64,000 bases of DNA, taken from the NCBI GenBank assembly GCA_901457705.2, contig LR590083.2, forward strand, positions 3,658,597 to 3,722,596, in the 5' to 3' direction. Source of the stretch: Beijerinckiaceae bacterium RH AL1 (GTDB taxonomy: Bacteria > Pseudomonadota > Alphaproteobacteria > Rhizobiales > Beijerinckiaceae). The notes under the pieces are model-generated. The model made no database searches, had not been told where the DNA came from, and saw only the letters and a list, made by a program, of their open reading frames with translations. Each line of letters begins with the position of its first letter. Positions within the stretch are counted from its first letter, which is position 1. Positions 1 to 11,720 of the stretch are shown in pieces. A program made the position numbers and the translations under genes.

Positions 1-208
1 GGCCGCCGAAGCCGGCAGCATGGCCGTTCGTCGACACCGAGCCGAAGGCGAAGGCGCCGTTCACGCCGGCATAGAGGCCGTTGAAGGTGAAGATCGGCGC
101 CGGCGAATAGTAGGGCGCCGGCGCGTAGCGCGAGGGCAGGTCCGCGGCGAGCGCCGGCGCGGCGACGGCGAGGCTCAGGGCCGGGACGGCGAGGGCGAGG
201 CGGTTCAT
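1..208 (-). CDS. Omp25/Omp31-like outer-membrane beta-barrel protein, 3' part outside window
   Basis: Only the first 69 codons are in the window; the gene continues past the left edge. The start is an ATG at 208 with GGAG six bases upstream. The protein opens with a signal peptide (basic MNR, then an Ala/Leu-rich core ending ALAA), followed by a Pro/Tyr-rich linker and the stretch FNGLYAGVNGAFAFG. That arrangement is typical of the small eight-stranded surface porins of Brucella and rhizobia, which insert in the outer membrane. The barrel itself is not visible, so the family call rests on the N-terminus alone. Confidence 0.7.
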   Translation of the reverse strand, partial: MNRLALAVPALSLAVAAPALAADLPSRYAPAPYYSPAPIFTFNGLYAGVNGAFAFGSVSTNGHAAGFGG

Positions 209-489
209 GTCGATCTCCGGGGCATCCGTGACGTGCCGGTGCTGCCGGGATAGGTCAGCAGGGTTACGAAACTCCGAGCGATTATGCTTGACGTTTCTTA
301 ACCATAGTGGCGCCGGTGTGAATTTGTTCACGTTAACGCAATATCGCCACCCCGTCGTAAGTATAGCCGCTCCTGGTGGACGGCTCGATTGTCGTCGCTT
401 TTTGTGCGGCAATATGGTGTGGTGAACGGATGGTTTCCGTCGCGGCGCTTCCCTATGAAGGTGCCGGCGACACTGCAGAAGGACGCGAC

Positions 490-1275
490 GTGACTGCGCC
501 GGACGATCTCCCCCACGAGGGCCGCCGCACGGCGCTTGTGACCGGCGCCGCGCGCCGCATCGGCCTGCAGATCGCGACGCGCCTCGCCGGCGCGGGATGG
601 GACCTCGTCTTGCATGCGAGCGCGCGCTCGCTCTCCCGCGCCGAGGCCGAAGCCGAGCGCCTTGCCGCGACGCACGGCTGTCGCGCCATGGCGCTGGCCG
701 CCGACCTCGCGATTGCAGACGAGTGCGCCAAGCTCGTCGAGGGCGCGCGAGCCGCGCTCGGTCCGCTGCGCCTGCTCGTGAACAATGCCGCGGTCTTCGA
801 GCCCGATGCCGCGGACGCCCTCGACCTTGCGCTGTTCGACCGGCAAATCGCGATCAACCTGCGCGCGCCGGTCATCCTTGCCAGCGCTTTCGCTGCGCAG
901 ACCCGGCTCGGCGGCGACGCGGCGATCGTCAACATCATCGACCAGCGCGTGCTGCGGCCGACCCCGCAATTCTTCTCGTACACGCTGGCGAAATCGGCGC
1001 TGTGGACGGCGACCCGGACGATGGCGCAGGCCTTCGCCGAGCGCGGCCTCCGCGTGAACGCCATCGGGCCCGGACCCGTGCTGCCCAATGCGACCGACGG
1101 CGACGAGGGCTTCTCGATCGAGGTGAAGGGCGTCCCCCTGCACCGCGCCGTCGATCCCGACGAAATCGCCGCCGCCGTGCTCTACCTCGCCGAGGCGCGC
1201 GCGGTGACGGGCCAGATGATCGCCGTCGACGCCGGCCAGCACCTCGGCTGGCGCACGCCGGACGTCGTGGAGTAG
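490..1275 (+). CDS. Short-chain dehydrogenase/reductase, pteridine-reductase-like
   Basis: This is a classical NAD(P)-dependent SDR of about 261 residues. The N-terminal TGAARRIG matches the TGxxxRxG cofactor motif common in pteridine reductases and FolM, LVNNAA is the NNAG-type motif, and the catalytic Tyr-x-x-x-Lys is in YTLAK. The C-terminal VNAIGPGPV is the usual SDR signature. I place the start at GTG 490 because AAGGA lies six bases ahead of it; an in-frame ATG at 430 would add 20 unconserved residues. It runs convergent to rlmH with only six bases between the stops. Substrate is unknown; a folate or pterin role is an inference from the motif only. Confidence 0.8.
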   Translation: MTAPDDLPHEGRRTALVTGAARRIGLQIATRLAGAGWDLVLHASARSLSRAEAEAERLAATHGCRAMALAADLAIADECAKLVEGARAALGPLRLLVNNAAVFEPDAADALDLALFDRQIAINLRAPVILASAFAAQTRLGGDAAIVNIIDQRVLRPTPQFFSYTLAKSALWTATRTMAQAFAERGLRVNAIGPGPVLPNATDGDEGFSIEVKGVPLHRAVDPDEIAAAVLYLAEARAVTGQMIAVDAGQHLGWRTPDVVE

Positions 1276-1281
1276 AACGCC

Positions 1282-1764
1282 TCAGGCCCGGTGGTAGGGG
1301 TGTCCGGAGAGGATCGTCGCCGCCCGGTAGATCTGCTCCGCGGCCATGATCCGCACGAGCTGGTGCGGCCACGTCATCGCCCCAAAGGCGATCGTCGCGA
1401 TTGCCGTGCGGCGCAAGGCGTCGTCGAGCCCGTCTGCGCCGCCGATGACAAGAGCGAGCACAGGCGCCCCTTCGTCGCGCCGCGCTTCCATGAGCCGCGC
1501 GAAGCCGGCGCTGTCCAAGGCAGCGCCCTTCTCGTCAAGCGCGATCAAAACGGCATCCGGCGGCAACAGCGCGCGGATCGCCGCCGCCTCCTCGGCCTTG
1601 CGGTCCTCGGCGCGGCGGGCGCGCGACTCGAGGATCTCGCGCATCTCGACGGCGAGCCCGATGGCGCGGCCCGTCGCGGCGGCCCGCTCGAGATAGCGCT
1701 CGGCGAGCATTCGCTCGGGTCCGGCCTTCAGCCGGCCGACGCCGACGAGCACCACGCGCAACAC
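1282..1764 (-). CDS. rlmH: 23S rRNA (pseudouridine1915-N3)-methyltransferase RlmH
   Basis: RlmH is a small SPOUT-class enzyme that methylates the pseudouridine at position 1915 of 23S rRNA on assembled 70S ribosomes. The 160-residue product has the family landmarks in order: the N-terminal VGRLKAGPE, the central LDEKG, the glycine-rich VIGGADG knot loop, and the C-terminal MTWPHQLVRIMAAEQIYRA followed by the closing HPYHR. The annotated start is GTG 1764; TTG at 1761 would fit the family N-terminus equally well and no clear ribosome site decides. It lies directly downstream of rsfS, the usual order in Alphaproteobacteria. Confidence 0.95.
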   Translation of the reverse strand: MLRVVLVGVGRLKAGPERMLAERYLERAAATGRAIGLAVEMREILESRARRAEDRKAEEAAAIRALLPPDAVLIALDEKGAALDSAGFARLMEARRDEGAPVLALVIGGADGLDDALRRTAIATIAFGAMTWPHQLVRIMAAEQIYRAATILSGHPYHRA

Positions 1765-1799
1765 GCGGCGCGCCCGTCAGCTCGCAAAGCGGGAAGCGC

Positions 1800-2186
1800 T
1801 CAGGCCGCCTTCGGCCGGTCGGCGCCCCACATCTTCTCGAGATTGTAGAATTCCCGAACCTCGGGCCGGAACACGTGGATGATCGCGTCGCCGGCGTCGA
1901 TCAGGACCCAGTCGCCGTTGATCAGGCCTTCCGTTCGGGGAACCCCGAAGCCGGCGCCCTTCAACGCCCTCAGGACCCGATCGGCGATGGCGTTCACGTG
2001 GGTGTTTGAGCGACCCGTCGTGATGATCATCGCGTCGGCGATGGAGGTTTTTCCGTGCAGATCGATCAAGGTCGTCGATTCGGCCTTAGCGTCCTCGAGA
2101 CAAGCCATCACGGTCTGCACAAGCGAACCGTCTTCGGGCGCGGAGCCCGTCAACGGGAGAAGCGGCCGCACGGCTGCTTCGCTCAA
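1800..2186 (-). CDS. rsfS: Ribosomal silencing factor RsfS (Iojap family)
   Basis: RsfS binds ribosomal protein uL14 and blocks joining of the subunits when nutrients are short. The core of the family is plain: LIDLHGKTSIADAMII, then TGRSNTHVNAIAD, then GDWVLIDAGDAIIHVF, ending with FYNLEKMWG. The product is 128 residues from the TTG at 2186, some 25 longer at the N-terminus than many homologues, so the true start may be internal (an ATG codes the Met of MACLEDAKAES). rlmH follows 35 bases downstream, so the two are probably cotranscribed. The nadD gene often found upstream is absent; glgP diverges instead. Confidence 0.95.
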   Translation of the reverse strand: MSEAAVRPLLPLTGSAPEDGSLVQTVMACLEDAKAESTTLIDLHGKTSIADAMIITTGRSNTHVNAIADRVLRALKGAGFGVPRTEGLINGDWVLIDAGDAIIHVFRPEVREFYNLEKMWGADRPKAA

Positions 2187-2452
2187 AACCGGATTGATCA
2201 GTTCATCCGTCCTCGGTGCACCCGGTCATCGGACCGGTACGGCGTGAAGATGACCCAACTCCGTGACCATTTCAATGCAACGTCCGATTGACCCAAGGAC
2301 AGCTCTCGCCGCGCCCCGCAAATTTCGCGCGCCTGTGGCCGCAAATCCTCCCCTTTAGGATTTCACATACCGCGGCTTCATTCCGTCTGCCGCCTGTGGC
2401 GCGAATGTTGTTAGCCTGCCCATTCGAGCCTTCCCAGGAACGGACCCTCTTC

Positions 2453-4939
<2,487 letters not shown>

Positions 4940-5028
4940 CGGCGCCGCGTCGGCGGAAACCATCCCGCAAGACGCATCGCACCCGTGCATGACAGCCGGC
5001 GTGAACGGCGTGCTATGGGTGCACCGTC

Positions 5029-6312
5029 ATGCTCCAGAGCGCCGAGCCCCAGCCACCCAGCCGATTCGATCCCGCCAGGGATGCCGCGCGGCTGCTCGGC
5101 TATGCCGGCGTCACGATTCTCATGGTCGGCGCGCCGGTCCTCAGCGTCGTCTCGCGGCGCGCCCTGTTCGTGCTGCTGCCTGTCGGCGCCTGCGTCCTGC
5201 TCGCCGCGCTGGCCATCACCCTGACGCGCGACGGCCTCGGCACCCTGCGCGACCTCGTCCGCCAGCCGATCGCGCTCGCCGCCCTCGGGCTCGTCTGCTG
5301 GATGGGCCTCTCCATCGTCTGGACGCCCTATCCCGGCGTCGCCCTGCCCCACTACGCCGCGACCCTGGTCATCGCCGCGCTGGCAACGCTCGTCGTCGCC
5401 TACCTGCCGGAGCGGCGCGCGCGGCCGGCGCTCTACCTGCTGCCCGCGGGCCTCACGGTGACGTCGCTGACGACGCTCGCGATGGCGTTCCTCGGGCCCG
5501 ACTCCTTCCGCGGCGGCAGCGAGTTCGACTCCTCGCTGCTCGAGCACTCCGTGCTGACGATCGTCGTCCTGGTCTGGCCGGCCCTCGGCGCCCTGGCGGC
5601 GTTCGGCCGCTGGGTGCTCGCCATCCTGCTCGCGATCCTCGTTGCCGACGTCGTGATGGTGGCCCAGGCGCCGCTCGCCATGGCCGCGTTCATGCTCGGC
5701 GCCGTGACCTTCGCGCTGACCGGCGATGCGCCGCGGCGTGTTGCCGTCGTCATCGCGGCGGTGTTCTGCGGGCTGGTCGCCGTCGCGCCGCTCCTGCCCT
5801 TCGCGCTGGCGCCGCTTGCCGCGAGCATTCCGATGGTCGGCCGCAGCACCGTCGCCGCAATGCAGGACTGGCGCGGCATCGTGGCCTCCGATCCGCTGCG
5901 GCTGCTGACCGGCCACGGGCTCGATCTCGCACGCTTCGGAGCGGCTCTCGGCTACCTGCCGCCGCACACACCGCGCTCGATCCTGTTCGAGATCTGGTAC
6001 GACCTCGGCGTCGTCGGCGCGCTCTCGTTCGCCGGCATCTTCTCGCTCGGGATCCTTGCGGCATCGCGAGCCGCGAGCTTCGTGGCGCCGGCGCTCCTCG
6101 GCGGCCTCGTTGCAACACTGTCGATCGCCCTGTTCGGCGTCGCCACGGCGGAGCTGTGGTTCATCACGCTGGGCAGCCTCCAGGCGATCGCGTTCGGCCT
6201 TCTGGCGCGCTCCAGCCGCGGCGACAGGCCCACCGCGGTGACGCTCGACGGCCTTCCCGATGCGGCCGCAACAGGTGCGACGATCGCGGCCCGACCCGCC
6301 CTCGAAACCTGA
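5029..6312 (+). CDS. O-antigen ligase/polymerase-like integral membrane protein
   Basis: The 427-residue product is strongly hydrophobic with roughly ten or more membrane segments spread from residue 22 to 405. Two features resemble the Wzy/WaaL family: GLSIVWTPYPGVAL in the first third, and a late periplasmic-loop pattern GHGLD followed by PPHTPRSILFEIWYDLGVVG, comparable to the GxG...HNxxL...xGxxG region of O-antigen ligases. Members join or polymerise lipid-linked glycans at the periplasmic face of the inner membrane. No glycan genes lie beside it; the flanking genes are glgP and a GNAT enzyme. The family call is reasonable, the substrate unknown. Confidence 0.7.
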   Translation: MLQSAEPQPPSRFDPARDAARLLGYAGVTILMVGAPVLSVVSRRALFVLLPVGACVLLAALAITLTRDGLGTLRDLVRQPIALAALGLVCWMGLSIVWTPYPGVALPHYAATLVIAALATLVVAYLPERRARPALYLLPAGLTVTSLTTLAMAFLGPDSFRGGSEFDSSLLEHSVLTIVVLVWPALGALAAFGRWVLAILLAILVADVVMVAQAPLAMAAFMLGAVTFALTGDAPRRVAVVIAAVFCGLVAVAPLLPFALAPLAASIPMVGRSTVAAMQDWRGIVASDPLRLLTGHGLDLARFGAALGYLPPHTPRSILFEIWYDLGVVGALSFAGIFSLGILAASRAASFVAPALLGGLVATLSIALFGVATAELWFITLGSLQAIAFGLLARSSRGDRPTAVTLDGLPDAAATGATIAARPALET

Positions 6313-6360
6313 CGCGAAATCCCTTGCCGGCTGAGCAATTCCAAGCCTAATCTTGCCGCC

Positions 6361-6867
6361 ATGGTCGAGACGCTCATCACGATCCGCAATGCCCGAGAGG
6401 AAGATGCCGAGGGCATCGCCGAGGTGCATGATGCGGCGTGGCGGGACGCCTATCGCGGCATCATTCCCGGCCGCGAGCTCGAGAAGATGATCGCGCGACG
6501 CGGCCCGCGGTGGTGGCACTCGGCGATCGTGCGCCGCTCGCGGCTTGTCGTGCTCGATTTCGACGAGACGATCGGCGGCTACGCGAGCTACGGACGCAAC
6601 CGCGTCCCCTCAATGCCTTACGGCGCGGAGATCTTCGAGCTCTACATCGCGCCCGAGTTCCAGGGGCTCGGCTTCGGCCGCCGGCTCTTCAACGTCGCCC
6701 GCTCCGACCTGACCGACCACGGCTACAAGTCACTCGTCGTCTGGGCCCTGTCGGAGAACGACCGCGCGATCGAGTTCTACAAGAAGCTCGGCGGCAAGTT
6801 CGTGCGCGAGGCGCAGGAGCGCTTCGGCGCCGAGATGCGGATGCGCGCGGCCTTCGCCTTCGACTGA
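6361..6867 (+). CDS. GNAT family N-acetyltransferase
   Basis: A 168-residue protein with one GNAT fold. The N-terminus ITIRNAREEDAEGIAEVHDAAW is the usual first strand and helix, ELYIAPEFQGLGFGRRLF is the acetyl-CoA pyrophosphate loop (motif A, Q-x-x-G-x-G), and VVWALSENDRAIEFYKKLGG is motif B. It transfers an acetyl group from acetyl-CoA to an amine; the acceptor cannot be told from sequence. It ends three bases from the stop of rppH on the other strand. No strong ribosome site precedes the ATG. Confidence 0.88.
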   Translation: MVETLITIRNAREEDAEGIAEVHDAAWRDAYRGIIPGRELEKMIARRGPRWWHSAIVRRSRLVVLDFDETIGGYASYGRNRVPSMPYGAEIFELYIAPEFQGLGFGRRLFNVARSDLTDHGYKSLVVWALSENDRAIEFYKKLGGKFVREAQERFGAEMRMRAAFAFD

Positions 6868-6870
6868 TGC

Positions 6871-7374
6871 TCAGGGCGCCGCGAACGGCTTGAACGCCTT
6901 CACGACACGCTCATAGACCTCGCGCTTGAACGGGATGATCAGCTCCGGCAGCGTCTCCATGCGCGCCCAGCGCCACGTGTCGAACTCGGGCTTGACGCCG
7001 CCCGCCGGTGCCAGGACGTCGATCTCGCTCTCGTCGCCCACGAAGCGGAGCGCGAACCACTTCTGGCGCTGGCCCTGGTAGCGACCGCGCCAAGCCTTCT
7101 TCGTCGCATCGACCGGGAGATCGTAGGTGTACCATTCCGGCGCCTCGGCGAGCTTCTCGACGGAGGTGACGTTTGTCTCCTCGGTCAACTCGCGCAGCGC
7201 CGCCTGGTAGGGATCCTCGCCGGGATCGATCCCGCCCTGCGGCATCTGCCAGAGGTGCTCGCTGCCGAGATGCTCGGACGCGCGCTTCGTCTTGCGCCGC
7301 CCGACAAACACGAGCCCCTCGGCATTGAGGAGCATGATGCCGACGCAGGGCCGGTACTGTTCGAACCCACGCAC
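6871..7374 (-). CDS. rppH: RNA pyrophosphohydrolase RppH (Nudix)
   Basis: RppH removes pyrophosphate from the 5' triphosphate of mRNAs and so opens them to RNase E decay; the alphaproteobacterial form is also known as the invasion-associated protein IalA. The Nudix box is intact: G in GGIDPGED, then seven residues later REL.EE in LRELTEETN. The N-terminal [11 protein letters not shown] and QMPQGGID are specific for the RppH branch. The start is GTG 7374. It is the last gene of a run with ctpA and the divergent polysaccharide deacetylase, a conserved order in Hyphomicrobiales. Confidence 0.95.
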   Translation of the reverse strand: MRGFEQYRPCVGIMLLNAEGLVFVGRRKTKRASEHLGSEHLWQMPQGGIDPGEDPYQAALRELTEETNVTSVEKLAEAPEWYTYDLPVDATKKAWRGRYQGQRQKWFALRFVGDESEIDVLAPAGGVKPEFDTWRWARMETLPELIIPFKREVYERVVKAFKPFAAP

Positions 7375-7410
7375 TTTACCGACCCACCCGTCCGTTCGCC
7401 CGTCGATGCC

Positions 7411-8556
7411 TCATTTGGCGACCGTCCGTGTCATGCGGCCGGCGAGCGCGGAGACGGGCACCAGATCGACGCCGCGCCCCGAAAGGCCGGCCGCGAAGGC
7501 GGCGATCGCGGCGAGATGGTCGGGAAGCCCGCTCGCCATGCCGATCGCGCTGCCCTTGTGCTTGGCGACGGCGACGAGCGCCTCCAGGTTGGCGTGGACG
7601 ACGGCGGGGTCGGCAGTCGCATCGAGCACTACGTCGGCGCGCAGCGCCTGCGTGCCCTGGGCCAGCGCCACGGCCTGCGCGAGGCTGCGCCGCGAGGTGC
7701 CGTCGTCGACATAGAACAGGCCGCGCGCGGCGACCGCGCGAAGCAGCGCGCCCATGACGTTGCGATCCGCGGTGACCGGCGCGCCGAGCGCGTTGACCAC
7801 GCCGTTGTATCCATCGATCCGGCCCATCAACCAGGCGACATCCACCTCGACCTGCGGCGTCGGCTCGCTCGCCTGCAGCGCGTGCGGGCCCGGCAAGGGC
7901 GCGCCGCCGGCGTTCTGCATCGGCACCTGAAGCAGGATCTCGTGCCCGCGCTCGCGCGCCGACGCAACGGCTGCCGGCACACCCTCGCCATACGGCATGA
8001 AGGCCAGGGTGACGGCGGAGGGCATCAGCTCGATCGCGGTCCGGGTCGCCGGTCCCGGGAGGCCCATGCCGGACACGAAGATCGCGATCCGCGGCTTCAC
8101 GTCGGCGGCGGGCTGTGCGGCGGGCGGCATCGATCCGCCGTCGCCCGACGCGCCGGCGGCGCCACGCTCGCGCTCGGCCAGCACCTTGGCCACGTCGATG
8201 ATGAGAGGGGTGCCCGCACCCTGCGCGGCATGCGCAGGCGGGAGCGGTGCCGCCGGGGGGTTAGCAAAGCCCGGCTGGATCGAGCCCGTCGTCACCGGAT
8301 CGAGCGAAGCCGGCTTCGGCGCCGGCGCCGGCTTGGCCTCACGCGGCGGGATCGACGCGACGACATAGGGCTCGCCGCCGTGCGGATCGGCGGTCCAGAG
8401 CGTCGCGCCAAGCGCAGCCAGAGCGGCCACCGCGACGAGCGCGCCGGCTCCGATCAGGATCGGCCGCCGGCGACGCCACCCGGCAGCGCCACCGCCCGAA
8501 ACGCGATCGCCGCCTGTCGGCGGTGGCGTCTTTCCGAGCGGCGCATTGAGATCCAT
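7411..8556 (-). CDS. Divergent polysaccharide deacetylase family protein
   Basis: The 381-residue product has a short cytoplasmic N-terminus, one membrane anchor at about residues 33 to 55 (ILIGAGALVAVAALAALG), a Pro/Ala-rich linker to about 150, and a periplasmic domain of the divergent polysaccharide deacetylase family (YibQ-like, formerly DUF610). In the domain RIAIFVSGMGLPG, LAFMPYG, GHEILLQVPMQ and FYVDDGTSRRS mark successive strands of the NodB-like barrel. Enzyme activity in the family is poorly established. It sits between ctpA and rppH, which suggests a role in envelope maintenance. Confidence 0.88.
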   Translation of the reverse strand: MDLNAPLGKTPPPTGGDRVSGGGAAGWRRRRPILIGAGALVAVAALAALGATLWTADPHGGEPYVVASIPPREAKPAPAPKPASLDPVTTGSIQPGFANPPAAPLPPAHAAQGAGTPLIIDVAKVLAERERGAAGASGDGGSMPPAAQPAADVKPRIAIFVSGMGLPGPATRTAIELMPSAVTLAFMPYGEGVPAAVASARERGHEILLQVPMQNAGGAPLPGPHALQASEPTPQVEVDVAWLMGRIDGYNGVVNALGAPVTADRNVMGALLRAVAARGLFYVDDGTSRRSLAQAVALAQGTQALRADVVLDATADPAVVHANLEALVAVAKHKGSAIGMASGLPDHLAAIAAFAAGLSGRGVDLVPVSALAGRMTRTVAK

Positions 8557-8705
8557 CGGGGCGATCCTCGTCCGGCCTGTCGTCCGATCGCCTCCGTCGC
8601 GAATCAGGCCCGGCCGGCGGCACGCCGCAGCATGCCGCCGATCTTATAGCTTGCAAGCGCGACGCCCGAAACGGCGTCGGGCCAGCTATCCCACGCCGGA
8701 TGCCG

Positions 8706-10151
8706 TCAGGGCATCTTGGTCGAGGGCAGCTTGGACGGCGGCTCCTTCGACGGCGTGCCGCCGGTCGTCGGGGCGGCGGGGGCCGGCGCGCCGGGCGGCA
8801 CGGTGGTCGTCGGGGCGCCCGCCGGCATGGGAGCGGCCGGCGTCGGGTTCGACGGCGTGGCGTTGGCGGCGCGCTTGATGCCGCGCAGCAGGTCCTCGGC
8901 CGCGATGAGCTGGTTGTCCTTCGCCGGGTCCGGCGGCACGTAGGCCGACGAGCCGTGGCCCTCGTCGCCCGACTGGGTGAGATGGCCCTTCAGCGAGGCC
9001 TCGCCCTTCACCTCGTCCTTGCCGACGAATTCCTTCGGAATGTCCTCGTTGACGACGACGTCCGGCTCGATGCCCCGCGCCTGGATCGAGCGACCCGACG
9101 GCGTGTAGTAGCGCGCCGTGGTGAGCCGGATCGCGCCGTTGCTGCCGCCGAGCGGGATGATCGTCTGCACCGAGCCCTTGCCGAACGAGCGCGTGCCCAT
9201 GATGGTGCCGCGCTTGTGGTCCTGCAGCGCGCCGGCGACGATCTCGGAGGCCGAGGCGGAGCCGCCGTTGATCAGCACGACGAGCGGCTTGCCGTGCGAG
9301 ATGTCGCCCGGCCGCGCGTTGTAGCGCTGCGTCTCGTCGGCGTTGCGGCCGCGCGTCGAGACGATCTCGCCCTTGTCGATGAAGGCGTTCGACACGGCGA
9401 TCGACTGGTCGAGCAGGCCGCCCGGGTTGTTGCGCAAGTCGAGGATGTAGCCCTTGAACTTGTCCTGCGGGATCTGCTTGTCGAACTTGTCGATCGCCTC
9501 CTTCACGCCGTCGAACGTCTGCTCGTTGAACTGCGTGATGCGGATGTAGCCGATGTCGTCGCCTTCGATCTTGTTACGCACCGACTTGATGGTGATGACG
9601 GCGCGGGTCAGCTTGTAGTCCTTCGCTTCCTTCTTCGGACCGCGCAGGATCTTCAGCGTCACGGGCGTGTTGACTGCGCCGCGCATCTTGTCGACGGCCT
9701 GGTTCAGCGTCATGCCCGAAACGGGATCGCCGTCGATCGCGTCGATGATGTCGCCAGACAGGATGCCGGCCTTCGAGGCCGGGGTGTCGTCGATCGGCGT
9801 GACGACCTTGATCTGCCCGTCGTCCTGGCTGACCTCGATGCCGAGGCCGCCGAATTCGCCGTGCGTCTGCACGTTCATCTCGCGGAAGCCCTTGGCGTCC
9901 ATGTAGGACGAGTGCGGGTCGAGCGACGTCAACATGCCGTTGATCGCCGCCTCGACCAGCTTCTGGTCGTCCGGCTTTTCCACGTAGTCGGTGCGGATCT
10001 TCTCGAAGACGTCACCAAACAGGTTCAGGCTGCGATAGGTGTCGGAGGCGGCGGCATTCGCGTGATCCAGCACGTGCAGTTGCGTGCCGACGGACATGGA
10101 TACCGCGCCGAGCGCCGCACCAAAGACTACTAGCGAGACTTTCCGCATCAT
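8706..10151 (-). CDS. ctpA: S41 family carboxy-terminal processing protease CtpA
   Basis: A periplasmic serine protease that trims or degrades envelope proteins from the C-terminus. After an N-terminal signal anchor (VSLVVFGAALGAVSMSVG) come a PDZ domain around residues 90 to 165 (GGLGIEVS...GILSGDIIDAIDG), and the S41 catalytic domain with the nucleophile in GGSASASEIVAGAL and the general-base lysine in FGKGSVQT. The last 90 residues are Pro/Ala-rich and probably disordered. The start at 10151 overlaps the stop of the envC-like gene and has AAGG seven bases upstream, so the two are translationally coupled; CtpA-type proteases often act with murein hydrolase regulators. Confidence 0.95.
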   Translation of the reverse strand: MMRKVSLVVFGAALGAVSMSVGTQLHVLDHANAAASDTYRSLNLFGDVFEKIRTDYVEKPDDQKLVEAAINGMLTSLDPHSSYMDAKGFREMNVQTHGEFGGLGIEVSQDDGQIKVVTPIDDTPASKAGILSGDIIDAIDGDPVSGMTLNQAVDKMRGAVNTPVTLKILRGPKKEAKDYKLTRAVITIKSVRNKIEGDDIGYIRITQFNEQTFDGVKEAIDKFDKQIPQDKFKGYILDLRNNPGGLLDQSIAVSNAFIDKGEIVSTRGRNADETQRYNARPGDISHGKPLVVLINGGSASASEIVAGALQDHKRGTIMGTRSFGKGSVQTIIPLGGSNGAIRLTTARYYTPSGRSIQARGIEPDVVVNEDIPKEFVGKDEVKGEASLKGHLTQSGDEGHGSSAYVPPDPAKDNQLIAAEDLLRGIKRAANATPSNPTPAAPMPAGAPTTTVPPGAPAPAAPTTGGTPSKEPPSKLPSTKMP

Positions 10152-11476
10152 CCGCGAACCTTTTGAAGCTCCGGTCTCGCCCACCATGGGCCCGGATCGA
10201 TCGTTGCCCCGTCCTTACGAAACTCGACGTAGAGAAGGGGCTGTGCGGCGCCGAGCGCGACTGCGGCCGCCGTTTTGGCGGAGCCGTCTCCCATCGCGCC
10301 GATCGGTTCGCCGGCCAAAACGAACTGTCCCAAGCCTACGTTGATCCGATCCATGCCGGCAAGCACTATGTAGTAGCCGCTGCCGACGTTGAGGATCAGC
10401 AACTGGCCGAAAGACCGATAGGGGCCAGCATAGGCGATCCAGCCGTCCGCCGGCGCAGTAACCGGTGCCGTGACAGGGGTGGCGAGCAGCATCCCCTTTT
10501 CCGTACCGCCGAGCCCGTCGTCGTCGCCGAATCCGCGCAGTAGCGCACCCGAAACCGGCATGGGCAGCAGGCCCCTGGTCTTGTCGAAGGCCACCGCCGG
10601 CGCCAGCCGTGCCGGGTCCTTGAAGGGCTGTGCGGCGAGGCCCGCGTCGGGCGTGATGGCGGCAAGCTTTGCGTCGGATTGCCGCGCTGCCGCGGCGCCC
10701 TTTGCAGACGCGGCGTCGTCGCGCTCCATGCGTCCGATCAAATCTTTGAGAGAGCCGGCTTCGCCGGCGAGGCGCTTCGCCTTCTCGGCCTCGTCGGCCA
10801 TCGCGCCCTGCGCCTTGCCGAGCGCGGCCTGCCGCGCCTCGACGAGGGCGGACAGTCTTTCCCGCTCCGCGTTGAGCGACGCGATCTCGGCGTCGAGGTT
10901 GCGGCGCTCGGCCTGGACCGCCTTACGCGCCTCGGTCAGCGTAGTGAGGTCGACGACGAGCCGCTCGACCTCGGAGCGCATGGCGGGCAGGAGGTCGCCG
11001 AGCAGCATCGAGGTGCGGATCGCCTTGAGCACGTCCTCGGGATCGACGAGCAGCGCGGGCGGCGGCTTGCGCCCCATGCGCTGCAGTGCCGCCAGCACCT
11101 CGGCGACCACCGCCTTGCGGCTCTCGAGCGTGCGCCGCGCGGCGCCCTCGCGCTCGCCGAGCGTATCGAGCCGCTTCTCTATGTCGGCGACCTTTGCCTG
11201 GGACACGTTGACCTTGGACGTCGTCTCGATCAGTGCCGCCGCGAGCTTTGCGTGATCGGCCTCGATGCCGGCGATCTCGTTCGCCAGGGCCGCCCGCCGG
11301 GCCGCGGTGGCATCGATCGTGTCTTGCAGCCCGCGCAGTTCGGTCTGCTTCTGGTCGAGCGGCGTCGGCGCGGGGTCGGCTCGTGCAGGGAGCGTCGCAA
11401 GGGCTAAGAGCGTCGTCGGGGCCGGAAGCGCTGCAAGCAGGGCCAACGCCAAAGCCCGCCTCCCTTCGCCCCGCAT
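10148..11476 (-). CDS. EnvC-like murein hydrolase activator (degenerate LytM/M23 domain)
   Basis: The 442-residue product has a signal peptide (Ala/Leu-rich to about residue 33), a long coiled coil from about 38 to 280 rich in Ala, Glu, Arg and Lys, and a C-terminal LytM/M23 domain from about 310. The usual zinc ligands are missing: the first position reads GGTEKGMLLAT rather than HxGxD, and the later HG/H pair is replaced in YIVLAGMDRI. That is the state known for E. coli EnvC, which activates amidases at the division septum instead of cutting peptidoglycan. It shares an ATGA overlap with ctpA downstream. Confidence 0.88.
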   Translation of the reverse strand: MRGEGRRALALALLAALPAPTTLLALATLPARADPAPTPLDQKQTELRGLQDTIDATAARRAALANEIAGIEADHAKLAAALIETTSKVNVSQAKVADIEKRLDTLGEREGAARRTLESRKAVVAEVLAALQRMGRKPPPALLVDPEDVLKAIRTSMLLGDLLPAMRSEVERLVVDLTTLTEARKAVQAERRNLDAEIASLNAERERLSALVEARQAALGKAQGAMADEAEKAKRLAGEAGSLKDLIGRMERDDAASAKGAAAARQSDAKLAAITPDAGLAAQPFKDPARLAPAVAFDKTRGLLPMPVSGALLRGFGDDDGLGGTEKGMLLATPVTAPVTAPADGWIAYAGPYRSFGQLLILNVGSGYYIVLAGMDRINVGLGQFVLAGEPIGAMGDGSAKTAAAVALGAAQPLLYVEFRKDGATIDPGPWWARPELQKVRG

Positions 11477-11720
11477 CGCCTCTCTCCGCCGCTAGCTTCA
11501 GAGACGGCCTGATCTTGTCGTTATGACGGCGTCGGCACTGGGGCGAAGCGCCGCGAATCAGACTTGCGCGCGGGCGGCCGCAGCTCAGATGCATTTTGGC
11601 CACAGCCGGCCACAATCTCGCGGCCGGCGCGGCCCCTGCCCCCTTCTTGCCGCTTCGCGCTTGTCTGTCGTCTTCCAGCCGCCCTACGGTGGCCGGACGC
11701 GCTTGAGGGGGATCGGGCTT